A stretch of DNA of 64,000 nucleotides, from contig MU004198.1 of NCBI GenBank assembly GCA_010093605.1, positions 874,456 through 938,455 of the forward strand. Reading direction: 5' to 3'. The stretch comes from Lophium mytilinum. Taxonomy: Eukaryota; Ascomycota; Dothideomycetes; Mytilinidiales; Mytilinidiaceae. Of the stretch, positions 34,815 to 44,749 are shown in pieces. Position 1 is the stretch's first letter, and the number at the start of each line of letters is the position of its first letter. The notes beneath the pieces are model-generated. The model saw nothing but the letters and a program-made list of their open reading frames with translations, was not told the DNA's origin and made no database searches. Made by a program: the position numbers and the translations under genes.

Positions 34815-35939
34815 ATGTCCCTACTTGGGTCACCTATAGTCAAAGTAAGGGATCACGGAGCAGTCATAGTATTAACCCCATTTCGGCTATTGGACCTTCC
34901 CCGCGAGAGACGCAATCGTGTCTACTACTACGTAGCTGAGGGAGGCATCTTCATCAAAGATCTATGGATATCCCAATTCTTCGAAAGTGGTCTCTCGGCG
35001 CACCCCAAATACCGTGTACACGACGTCGGTAGACGCCCATCGCGAACGAGCATCCTCCTTGCCAACAGGCAGATATACAAAGAAGCATCCGAAACCTTGT
35101 TTTCACAAGTAAACTTCACCTTCGTTGCATACGATTCTGGCCCCAAATTACCAATGCGATACCTTAGGAGTCCTCATTTGCTCTTTGACAAACGGATGAC
35201 ACTTATTCGGTCCATAGAGCTAGTTCTATTCGACGGCTTCTTGGACAGTGGATTATGTTCGAGCCCTTTAATTGAATGGAACAACTTCTTTCTGGGCCTT
35301 CGATCTTTACCCAACCTACGATATCTAGGCCTGGATTTTCGCGAATATGCAGCGCTCTCCACTAGGGACACTGACGGTCATCGGAGAAGAGATCGAACTA
35401 CGCTCATAAAGAGCCTCTTAGCCCTCAGCTTATCTGATGAGCGTATTTGCCAGCTAGACGAGCTCAAATTACGCTTCGAAATCTTGGACACGCCCGAATG
35501 GAGTCTTGATGATGAGAAGCCACGTATCACGGCTTGGATGCGCGGGCTCATCTGCGCATTACTCAAAAACGGTTCTAAAGTCCAGTCTCCGGAGATCGGT
35601 TATGCAAAATCTGAGTACAGAACACCATATCAACATGCATGTCGTTGCTCAAGTTGTGACGCGGGGGTGGGAATCGTAGCAGCTTGCCACGTAAAAAATA
35701 ATGGAAGGTCAATTCTCACTTGCTCTGATATGTTTAACCCGAAAACCGAGCGTTGGCTTCTTAGAGAATCTCGGGATGACATTCTGAAGCATAGTTGTCA
35801 ATATGCTGCGGCCAGAGCCCGGTACCAGAGGATTGTGTTCTTAGATCATCATGCTAGCAGAACGGAGGACTTTGCGTACGAAAGGGAAGCTCAATTTCCT
35901 CGAAAGATCAAGAATGCTCTCGAGGCTATAGCCAACTAA
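34815..35939 (+). CDS. F-box-like hypothetical protein (374 aa)
   Basis: Intronless frame. The segment TPFRLLDLPRERRNRVYYYV at about residues 21-40 matches the F-box-like start of many fungal proteins (LP.E.RN.IY), followed by RTSILLANRQIYKEASETLF, the usual second conserved part in that group. The C-terminal half has a cysteine cluster HACRCSSCDAG (about residues 277-287). If the F-box assignment is right, the protein would link substrates to an SCF ubiquitin ligase, but such proteins are numerous in fungi and mostly uncharacterised. The start ATG at 34815 is the first in the frame. Codon use looks less biased than in the housekeeping genes nearby. Confidence 0.65.
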   Translation: MSLLGSPIVKVRDHGAVIVLTPFRLLDLPRERRNRVYYYVAEGGIFIKDLWISQFFESGLSAHPKYRVHDVGRRPSRTSILLANRQIYKEASETLFSQVNFTFVAYDSGPKLPMRYLRSPHLLFDKRMTLIRSIELVLFDGFLDSGLCSSPLIEWNNFFLGLRSLPNLRYLGLDFREYAALSTRDTDGHRRRDRTTLIKSLLALSLSDERICQLDELKLRFEILDTPEWSLDDEKPRITAWMRGLICALLKNGSKVQSPEIGYAKSEYRTPYQHACRCSSCDAGVGIVAACHVKNNGRSILTCSDMFNPKTERWLLRESRDDILKHSCQYAAARARYQRIVFLDHHASRTEDFAYEREAQFPRKIKNALEAIAN

Positions 35940-36299
35940 GAGGCTGATCAAGATGAGGACGTGTCTCCACAGGCGGAATACCTAGCGTCAAGAACCATAT
36001 CGGATGACCACGCTAAACTGCCAGTCATGCAGTATCGCAAGGCCGTATAACGCACGCGGGCCTTCGTTCCTTTCGCCCCCCATCTAATGCTGGGATCACA
36101 TGCAGGCTGACGTCCATTGGAAAGGTGCAGGGCAAGGGTCCCAAGGCTGAGCTTCAGCCTTGCATTATCACCAGCTCTTCATAAGCTTTTCATGTCTCTA
36201 GATCATGGCTCTTCAGCCTTTTCAGCTCGTCTTTCATCGTACGCGGTCTATTTCATTTTCTTGCCGCGTTTTTGACGATTGGATCTCTCAACTAGCCTT
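35940..36299. other. Intergenic
   Basis: 360 bp between two plus-strand genes. Pyrimidine-rich near the next start; no other feature recognised. Confidence 0.5.
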
Positions 36300-38298
36300 A
36301 TGCAGCGTTCAACTGCTACTGCCGCCCAGCCTCATGCACCACCGAACGCCCCTCCTCCAGTTCCAGCTATTCAACCCATGACTATATCTTTGCCTAACGC
36401 TTCTACCGCGCCCGCCAAATCTTCCATTCTCAGCACGTCGCTATCCCTCCTCCAAGACTGGTGGCTGTGGGAGATCCTAGGAGCCTGCCTAGGCACTATC
36501 ACCTTACTGATCATCTGCATCCTCCTCAGCATCTATGATGGCCGTCCTCAGCCTTCAATCCGATGGGGTATCACTCTCAATGCCGTCATTGCGTTGCTTA
36601 CGACGATTATGAAAGCCGCGCTACTGACAGTTGTCGCTGAAGGCCTAAACCAGGAGAAGTGGGCACGCTTTGCGAATCGAACTCTATGGAAACATCCTCT
36701 GAGCGACTTTCAAGTTTTCGACTATGCGAGTCGGGGCGGGTTCGGGAGCTTGTCTCTACTATGGCGGTTGAAAAGGAGCTTTTGGCAGTGAGATCGCCAA
36801 CCGCATTTCTCCTGGGTGTCTGCTAACATTTTCTTTGCAGTCATGTAGCAACTCTGGCAGCTGTAGCCATGATCGCATCGCTTCTCATGGACACTTTCGC
36901 GCAGCAGCTCATCCAGATCCGTGAGCTGCCAGTATCAGCATCAAAGCCGATAGGCCAAGAGAGCCTCGCATTTGTCCCAAGAAGCGAGCGATACGCGAGT
37001 TTTCAGTTCAATGGCGAGGATCGCGATCTCATGGGTACGTCTGCTGTAGCATACCTCCTAATATAGGCGCAAATTATCCTTTCTGACCTGCAAAACTAGT
37101 GCAACAGCTTGAACCATCCATGTCAAGCGCCATTACCTCAGGACTTCTCACTCCCATCGGATTTAATCAATCCCAGACTCTGCCCTTCACTTGTAGTACG
37201 GGCAACTGTACTTGGCCCGACTTCGCGACTCTCGCTGTCTGCAGTGAATGCGTCAATGTCACTTCGCAGCTCAATTCAACACCCTCGACGACTTCAGGAG
37301 GTCTTACGATCATAAATCCGTACCAGCCATACGCACTTCCCAACGGCAATTCGATAACAACCATCCAGAACCTTCTTAAAATCATCCCAGCGATGAAGAC
37401 CAACGACGAAGGCATGCTCTTACCCAACACTGTCGCCTTCCAAAGCCGACCATACCTCATCACCGCCTTCGACGTTCTCAACGGCGAATTCACCCCATCA
37501 GCCTCAGAGTGCGCTCTCTGGTTCTGCGTCAAGGGCCTCCGTGTCCGTATAACCGCGGGCGTCCTTTACGAAGACGTGATCGGTACCTGGGACGTGTACG
37601 GGAACCACACCTACGACTTCCCACTCTCCTACTACTCGCACGACTACTACGGCCCCACCGGAGCCGACCTCTGCTTCGCTCCCGCACCGCTTGCATTCAA
37701 CGCTTCAAAATCCTTCTTCTCAGTCAGCGTGCAAGCATTCCTGACCCTCCGCAACCGTTTCCCCCTCGACGAAGGCAACATCACGGCAGGCGAACACGGG
37801 GCTGCCAGCGGCGTCGCAGGCTTCTCCTCGAACACAGCGCTGAACTTCTGGGGCCGGCGAGACAACATCTCTGCGCTCGCAGAGGCGGTGGCGTACAGTA
37901 TGAGCTCTGTTGTTCGGCAGTCCGGAAACACGACTGGCGCGGCGGTGGTCGTGGATGGTTCGCTTGCGATTCGCAACTATACTTCTCCGTCTTATGACGG
38001 TGTTGCGTGGCGGGAGGGACAGTTTATTCATGTTGCGTGGGGCTGGTTGTCGTTATCGGCGGGGTTGGTGTTGTTCACGGATGTTTTTTTGGGGTATGAG
38101 ATTTGGAAATCTAGTGGAGCGCGGGCGAGGGTGTGGAAGAGTGATCAGTTGGCGCTGTTGTTCCATGGGTTGGATACGGAGGCAAAGGAAGCGGTTGGGG
38201 AGGAGATCGAGGTTAGTGGGATGGGGAAAGTTGCGGAGACGGTTCATGTGAGGTTAGCGAGGGGAAGTGAAGGGTTGAGGTTGACGGCGAGGGGGTAG
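36300..38298 (+). CDS. DUF3176 multi-pass membrane protein
   Basis: Fungal membrane protein of the DUF3176 family. Exons: 36300-36787, 36841-37034 and 37100-38298 (626 residues); introns are 53 bp (donor GTGAGA) and 65 bp (donor GTACGT). The start is the first true ATG; an open frame before it has no ATG. After a Pro/Ala-rich N-terminus come WWLWEILGACLGTITLLIICILL, a second helix around LNAVIALLTTIMKAALLTVVAEGL, and the family word LNQEKWARF. SRGGFGSLSLLW and a third helix ending in DTFAQQLIQ follow. The large outer loop has CSTGNCTWPDFATLAVCSEC, the typical TGNCTW cysteine motif, and N-glycosylation sequons. A last helix WLSLSAGLVLFTDVFLGYEIW precedes the tail. Function is unknown for the family. 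Confidence 0.85.
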
Positions 38299-38513
38299 GA
38301 CTGTTATGAAGGAATTTGAAAGGTTTCATTTTTCGTTAGCGGAGTATCTAGTCATTGAAGGTGTGGTTCTGAACTCTTAGGGAAGTACCAGTAGGCAAAA
38401 TATGAATATGTTTGTGGCTGCCACGTTTCTAGTCACTTTACGTTAGGGTGGTTGAAGTATGGTACCCATGGATGAAGACGGAACTTCATTTATCAACTCG
38501 CAACTCCCCTACA

Positions 38514-38880
38514 TCTACTTTTGTCCCGAAATTAGGTTCGCCTCAAGGCACTCTAGACGTCGGCATCACATTGCCGGACGAACAGTAGTTTACTCGATGG
38601 CTTAGGCTTACAGAGTGTTGAGCTACTCGGTTCGTTACGACTCAAGTTCTATCTCGAAATGGCGGCTCGCCTAGATCTACTTTTCTCACGGAATCATGTC
38701 CCCAGCGAGCCATTCCAGACGCCGGTATCAGATTGGCAAACAGTCGGCTACTACACCATGACAACTGTTCGCAGAGTGTACAGGATCTGATTCATCTCAA
38801 AGTCTTGTCTACTGTTCTCGAAAAGGAACGCTTGCGTTGACCCACTCTAAACGCCGGCATCACAAAGCCAAACGACATTA
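38514..38880. repeat. Degenerate tandem repeat, three units
   Basis: Units begin with tctacttttgtc (38514), tctacttttctc (38676) and tctactgttctc (38808). Each carries, 35-36 bases on, a second shared block: cactctagacgtcggcatca (38549), cattccagacgccggtatca (38711) and cactctaaacgccggcatca (38843). Unit lengths are about 162 and 132 bp; the third is cut short near 38880. Many differences in the block are C/T or G/A. Confidence 0.6.
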
Positions 38881-38939
38881 CACAATTAATCCCTAGAGAA
38901 AGTATGCTGGTGTTCCCAAGTGTGCTAGCTCATGGCATA

Positions 38940-38975
38940 ACGGACACATCTCGCCGAACGGACACATCTCGCCGA
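38940..38975. repeat. 18-bp tandem duplication
   Basis: The word acggacacatctcgccga occurs twice head to tail at 38940-38957 and 38958-38975, exact. It follows the decayed tandem repeat directly. Confidence 0.8.
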
Positions 38976-40074
38976 GTCCCCATTCAGAGCGAGTTGATTG
39001 ATATGATGATCTTCCGGGCGTCAGGTACTCCCACCATGGAAAGTCGTCCGGCTGGGGCCAACTGAGAAGCTGCCGAAATGGCTGGAAGGCTTGGAGTTGT
39101 GTGTCCATTTCCCGTAGTAGTGAATGATGCCGGTTTGAAAGCTCAATAGGCTGGAAGAGAAATGTATTGTATTGGTATTCTGGTGAGGAAGCTAGCTAGC
39201 CGTGAGAAGGAAAGATGTACAGCTACTGAGTAAGCGGCTACACCGGGAAAGGGCCACCACCGATTAAGTTGCAAGAGCTCGGTAGTCGCGCCTTTGGAGA
39301 GAGCCAACTTTAAGAATCGGATGTTATTCGTGGGAGGCTGGCCAAGAATTCGCTCTGATGGTACCGAGAGACGAATGAACCTTGGTAACAGTTCAGTGAC
39401 AAGACCCGTCACTAAGGAGATCCAATGTGAAGGTTGCTCATTTCGATAAGACAAAATAGAGATCTGAGCCACGGTAAAGAATTGATTGCAGACAAGCTGA
39501 TATAACTGAAGCTGCAATGATGTAGAAACCCGCCGATAGCAAGTAGAGTCGTGTGACCATCAGATGGTCTGGCGCGTCATCATACTGAAGTCGATCCGGA
39601 AAAAGCTGGGAGGAGAGTTAGTATTGTCACTAAGATAGTTAAGGCTGATCTCGAGAGCCTTAGAAGTTGGCGCTAATTCAGAATCTGATCGCGGAGGTTC
39701 AGGGTGGTCTAAAGTCTTGATAGGAATCTTGAAGCAGGGCTGGAACAAACTGCAAAAAAGAGCGCATAAACTTCTCTCGTATAATACAATTGCCCTTGGC
39801 TTTGGGATTGAGTTCAAGAAGAAAGTGAGTAAGAAGGCGCTGTTAACTAGACCGTTATCTTCACCTCTGGATTTTTGAGCGAAATATTTGCGCAGCGACC
39901 AAATGAAAAGCCGCATAACCTCTCTCGAATCAGCTTTCCGATGTTGGCCTAATACTCTAATGCTTTTGCCGCCAATCCCAATCCATCTCCCCAGCTTCGA
40001 GAACATAACTTTGCTGAACCAGCCCCTATAGCTCTGTTAGCAGCGGAATACTAGACCCGAAAATTAAACACGTA

Positions 40075-40494
40075 CTAGATGCACCCAGCTACTCCAACAA
40101 TACACTTGAACCCACTCCTCCCAAACGCGCAAGCAGCCCCGAGATCAGAAGTACTGCGTACCGGCGTCTTCCCGGATCCGACGCCCGCGTATTCCATCTG
40201 CATCTTTATCTTGTTTGGATCGCTGGACGGGAGATGACTCTTAACGATGACCTTGTACGGTATGCCCGCAGCACCGAGACCCTGGCCATCAGTCTCTGCA
40301 TCCGTATGGCCAATAAATCTGCAGCTGCTGTCGTAGATACCGAAGATGCAGTCGAGGAAGATGGTGTCGGAGGTTTTCTTGTGGCAACGATAGACGGCCT
40401 GGCAGTATCCTGAGCCCTGGGAGACGCAGAGCGGTTCGGCGGCTAAAGTAGAAGCGAATATGGCGGCCAGGATGGAGACGCTCGTGAGCTTCAT
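40075..40494 (-). CDS. Small secreted cysteine-rich protein
   Basis: Intronless frame of 139 residues. The N-terminus MKLTSVSILAAIFASTLAA is a clear signal peptide with likely cleavage after TLAA. The mature part has eight cysteines (in LCVSQ, GYCQ, YRCHKK, LDCI, SSCRF, AACAF, FKCI and GCI), an even number that fits disulfide pairing. No known enzyme motif is seen. A TATATATA element lies about 110 bp before the ATG (40605-40614 region on the opposite strand), so the gene has a well-formed promoter. Small secreted cysteine-rich proteins in plant-associated fungi are often effector candidates, but here that is only inferred from size, secretion and cysteine content. It lies alone in a repeat-flanked, gene-poor stretch. 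Confidence 0.7.
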   Translation of the reverse strand: MKLTSVSILAAIFASTLAAEPLCVSQGSGYCQAVYRCHKKTSDTIFLDCIFGIYDSSCRFIGHTDAETDGQGLGAAGIPYKVIVKSHLPSSDPNKIKMQMEYAGVGSGKTPVRSTSDLGAACAFGRSGFKCIVGVAGCI

Positions 40495-40604
40495 GGTCGT
40501 GATGAGATGAAGACGAACGCTTTTGTGACGAAGATATTTCGGTGAAAACGGATCAATGAAGGTGATGTAGAGAGATGTTTTATTCGTAGGATACGCATTA
40601 CCAC

Positions 40605-40614
40605 TATATATACT
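40605..40614 (-). promoter_or_regulatory. TATA-like element of the secreted cysteine-rich protein
   Basis: TATATATA about 110 bp upstream of the ATG at 40494. Position is slightly far for start-site spacing but fits a leader of about 70-80 bases. Confidence 0.45.
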
Positions 40615-41022
40615 TAATCGAAGAGTGCGACTGCCATGGCTGGTCCCTGACTATACTATTTGAGGGCTCGAGCTTGCTATTGCTTCCCCACCTAGTCGAA
40701 AGTGACTCTCACGCTGGAGCACATTGTCTAGGGCTGCTCTTACCAGCCTGGCTCAAGCGGTACCAGCAATACACCCCTCGCACAATGCTCATATCATCTT
40801 CGCCATGGCCTCCGGGCGCTCACCGCGCGCCGCCTCAGACCGCAGCTCAGTGGACAACTGTAGGGATGACTCTGGCAAAGTGACATCGGTCTCAGCGGTG
40901 AGAGAATAGTCTTGTCGCTTTGGATGTTCGTGCGTATGGACAGTAGCAGGACCAGCGAGCACAGAGGCTGCTACGTCCGGATGGTGGAAGCGAAGATATA
41001 GGTTTACGCGTAAGGCTTGGGA

Positions 41023-41150
41023 GGCGTGGAAGGCAGAGAGGGAGCCCGCAAAATCGCCATGGCGGTTTAACCGGGGGGGGCCTTGGGGGGGGTCAGGGTT
41101 CACTTAAACTGCTATGCAGTTTCGCGAGCTCCCTCTCTGCCTTCCACACC
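41023..41150. repeat. Imperfect inverted repeat with G-rich loop
   Basis: Left arm 41023-41070 (contains gtggaaggcagagagggagc) and right arm 41104-41150 (contains gctccctctctgccttccac) are reverse complements over about 48 bp. A central 20-bp run is perfect, and most differences elsewhere are transitions (C/T, G/A). The roughly 33-bp loop has G8-CCTT-G8-TCA-G3. It could be a foldback or MITE-like element, or a structured RNA or DNA hairpin. No flanking target-site duplication was identified. Confidence 0.7.
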
Positions 41151-41829
41151 TTTCGAAACTTGCCCGAACAAGTAACTTGTCACGTGCTAAACCCCCGACC
41201 GCAACACTTTTTGTCTTCCACGCTTCGTTCATCAACACGCGCCAAGTCCATCGTGCCTACTCCCTGCACAGTAAACCCCTCTAGTGTTTATATGGCCTTG
41301 TTGTCAGCGCACCTAGGAAGTCTCTAGTTGGCTATCTAACAGATTGCTGAGCCATGGGCACGTCTTGCGATTTTGGCGTGTCTCATGCCCGGATCAAAGA
41401 ACTAGCTACTCGTCTCATATCTCAGAGTCTGTCCTTTTGAAATCATGCAGAGTTGAGTATTCCACATCTCCCCCGTTGCTGGGCGGAACTCTCAGCGTGG
41501 CTTTGCTGTATCGTCTTCGCCTTACATTTTTGCAACTTCAAGCAGCTGTGTCACTTTTCCTTTCATGATGCCATCACTGTTCAGATTCGAGCATATTTGA
41601 GCATGAGAGGGTATGTCATATATCTTATTAATTTTACAACGATCTACCCAATTTCGATTAAGTAGACGATGGAGGTATTGTTCCGGAGGGCTCCATAACA
41701 CCTCAAGAACTGGATAAGAGCGATATCAAAAGTCTCTTGTTTTACGACAGTCGGAAAAAGAAATACTACCGTAATCTTCGCACCCAATTTATTCCATCAT
41801 AACATCTCGTCTTATATACAACCCCCGTC

Positions 41830-43322
41830 TTATCCTTCAACAAGTCTAATCCCCTTCTTCTCCACACTCTGCTCAATCCTCGTCGTCCTCACAATCTCGC
41901 TCCTCGTACTATGAAACCTCTCAATACCCACCTTCCCCCTACCCATCGCCTCTTCGCTTAGGTTTCTATCCTTCTGAATACTTGCCGAATATTGTCTTAG
42001 CTCTAAGTTCTCGTCCGAGTAGCTAGAGTCGAGCTTTGACATGCCGATAGGGCCAGGGCTCATGTACTTGGCGAGGGAGTTGAGCGCCTTGCTGTTTGAG
42101 TAGCGGCGAGGAGTGCTCGCAGGATCGGAGCTGGGTTCGGTGGATTTGGGGGAAGGGCGGCCGACGCCGCGGCAGTAGCGGAGGAGGGCGGGGATGCAGG
42201 GGCAGCAGCCGACGATGACGACGACGGCCATTTCGGAGATGCTGGGAGGGGGTTAGTTCTGGGGATCTTGCCGTGTTTAAAGATGAGAGGTAAACATCCC
42301 GTCTTCCACTGCTCGGATTTCTCGAAGAGCTTCAAAGAATCGGTAGGTTGGTCCACCCTTTGAGAAGTGGACCATACGCTCTCGTATCTCTTCTGGCCTC
42401 TCAAAACCTCGAAGCATCCCGAGTAATCACAAAAGAAGTATATGACGTGATTTTTGAGAAGAATCTAGGTAACTTACACCAACATTGCGGCCTTCGAGCA
42501 TATCCAAGTAAAGTCCGGCTTTTTCAGCAAGATCACACGGAAGTAGATCCCCACAACCCCAATAATACACGCACTTCAAAAGTCAGCCACCATCTCAAAC
42601 CATCTAGAATCCACTCACATCGACCCAACCCCAAAAACCGCAAAAACCAACACCTTCCTCTTAACCGGCATATTCAAATGCCAAATCGCCCACGCCGGCA
42701 GCGCCAACGCCTCAACATCACTCACGACATTCAGCACCCCACTCACCAAATTCGACGCAATCGCACTCACACACTTCCCCTTGACACTCGGATCCCAAAT
42801 CGCCGCGCGCGGCCAGCACTGAAACACATACGAGAAAAACAAGCCGGTATAAAACACCGAGTTCGCGATGATCGAGCCCATGACGACCCAGTACACCATG
42901 TTCTTCTCCCACGTCGTGAACATGCGCTTGATCTGGAAGAGCACGGAGAGTTTCGCGGCCAGCGTGACGGGGCTGTAGATGCAGTACATGATGTGCAGAT
43001 GGTACATGACCTGCTTCAGCATGCTCGGCGTCACGTCCCACATGTGCCGGCCCCAGCCGTAGTCTTCGTTCCAGAGGAAGAGCCCCGTGTAGGTGACGAC
43101 GCCGGCCCACGCCGCGTAGCAGAGGTAGTCTTCGAGGTAGTGCTTGCGCAGGACGAAGGTTTTGGCGGTGAAGCGCGCGGCGACGAAGACGGTGGTGATG
43201 GTTAGGATGACGGTTGAGGCGACGATGGCGGCGGGCAGGAGGGTTGGCGGATCGATGAAGTTGGAGACTTGGCCGGAGGGGGGTGGCATGACGGAGGAGG
43301 GAGTTGGAGATGTCGGCGCCAT
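41830..43322 (-). CDS. Fungal rhodopsin-like (GPCR-fold) integral membrane protein
   Basis: Belongs to the large fungal seven-helix integral membrane family (rhodopsin domain, relatives of Pth11-type receptors). Exons on the minus strand are 43322-42619, 42573-42478 and 42241-41830 (403 residues). Introns are 45 bp and an unusually long 236 bp; both joints restore family text, GVGSI-ACIIGVVGIYFR and KAAML-VISEMAVVVIVGCCP. Helices are visible at AAIVASTVILTITTVFVAARF, AAWAGVVTYTGLFLW, the YSPVTLAAKLSVLFQIKRMF segment, YWVVMGSIIANSVFYTGLFF, ALALPAWAIW and the two exon-2/3 helices. The FQCWPRAAIWD and GKCVSA cysteine pair sits in an outer loop as usual. The C-terminal tail is Ser/Arg-rich. No CFEM domain is present at the N-terminus. 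Ligand unknown. Confidence 0.86.
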
Positions 43323-44749
43323 GATAAATGGTCCACGTGAGGTCTTGCGGGATGGAAATTAGGGCATAGGGATTGGACAAGATATGTTATCCAGCTATGT
43401 TGACTTGATAGTCTCCGACTGGAGGGAAGGCGGGGACCGCCTCGCTCTTAGAGGGAGTCCAGGAGACTGGCGGAATAAAGTACAGAAAGGCCCCCAAACT
43501 CAGCCGCATGTATCACAGCAGTAGACGCAGAATAAGGACTTCCACCTGCGCCATCGATGTCCGCGATCGACGCGGGAGGATCGGGGGCGACTGGCTGAAA
43601 CTCTCCTTTGCATATTTGTAGAAGTGTGCGAGTCCGCGGTGCATCCCAGCGGAATCGTCAACGTTATTATTGGACTGGTGTCGGATTCCGGAGCAGGCAC
43701 AGCGGAGGGTACAGAGAGGAGGGAGGGATTGGAGAATTGCTCATTGGGATGTCGTTCATGCAGTGCGACTATAGTAAGTTGTACTCAGCCGTTGACCTAG
43801 TGCCGGGATGACCCATACAGGCATCAGTGCGTAAGGCTGTACCTGGCATGGCGTTTGAGTGGGCAACCGGTAGTGGTTTGGATTGGGTCCGGACTGCGTC
43901 CATGTCATTTGGTGTGACACCTGCTTACTGTAGTGGACTGTGGGGTAGCACATGCTGGGGCCTGGAAATGAAATGTCAGCCCGTCAAAGAACGCTACATT
44001 TTGACCGCGTAAGCGGCCATATAGATGCGCGTACAGCACTCTTTGTTAAAACTATATCAGGTGTCCAGTATAGTGCTCTAGCGTTGTGAGACGTTGCTCT
44101 AGGGCGAGTGACTCGAGGTCGAACTTACCTCCGTGCGACTTGGACGTCTTACTGAAGTTATGGATCGATTTGACTGGTTGACACTCACCATTTTCGGTAA
44201 ATACTCAATCTTTTGTTCTTGCTGCGAGCCTTCTGATATGTGCGTTAGTCGTCGTACCATAATTTCGGTGGCGCAAGGCTGTATAGGAACAGGCCACAAG
44301 TCTGGGCACACTGGTACGCCACTGCTTGGGGTACCCCACAGGGTTTTGAATACTCAAGGGCCATGTCGAGCTTCAAGCAGTGCAGAATAGACTGCCTCTT
44401 GACTAGTTGCCTGCTCAGTAGTCAGGCTACCCCCAACAGCGGTATTGAGTGGGCAAGTTGAAGCCGGGTTCGTATGCCCAGACTTGTGGTTTGGGACTGT
44501 AGTAACCCATCGATTCGCTTAACACGGACACGCGTCACTCTCTCTCCCCGTTGGTAGCCGGCTTCTTATCGAGGCATTGAACTCTATTTTAACGGCTAGT
44601 GCGCTGATTCTGTTAGTTCTGGAGCTAAGGGCATCGCCACCTAAATGTTCAATCGTCTACGCATTCTCAAAGAGAACAGGCATTTCATTCAACATTACTT
44701 TCGTATATACGCTCATCACTCCCCCTTGTATGCGAAACCATGCAACTGG
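43323..44749. other. Intergenic, 1.4 kb
   Basis: Frames of 60-85 codons without family features. Holds the promoter of the rhodopsin-like gene and the 3' flank of the carboxypeptidase gene. Confidence 0.5.

Larger units (their letters stand above)
38299..40074. other. Gene-poor stretch, 1.8 kb
   Basis: Contains the two repeat features listed separately. Two antisense frames, 39143-39517 (124 codons) and 39560-40006 (148 codons), have no domain I recognise and are not called. Confidence 0.5.
40495..41829. other. Intergenic with inverted repeat
   Basis: No gene recognised; holds the inverted repeat listed next and the 3' flank of the rhodopsin-like gene. Confidence 0.5.

Noticed and set aside
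39143-40006. Two antisense frames (124 and 148 codons) that might be exons of one gene
   Set aside because: No convincing donor/acceptor joins them and no domain is recognised.
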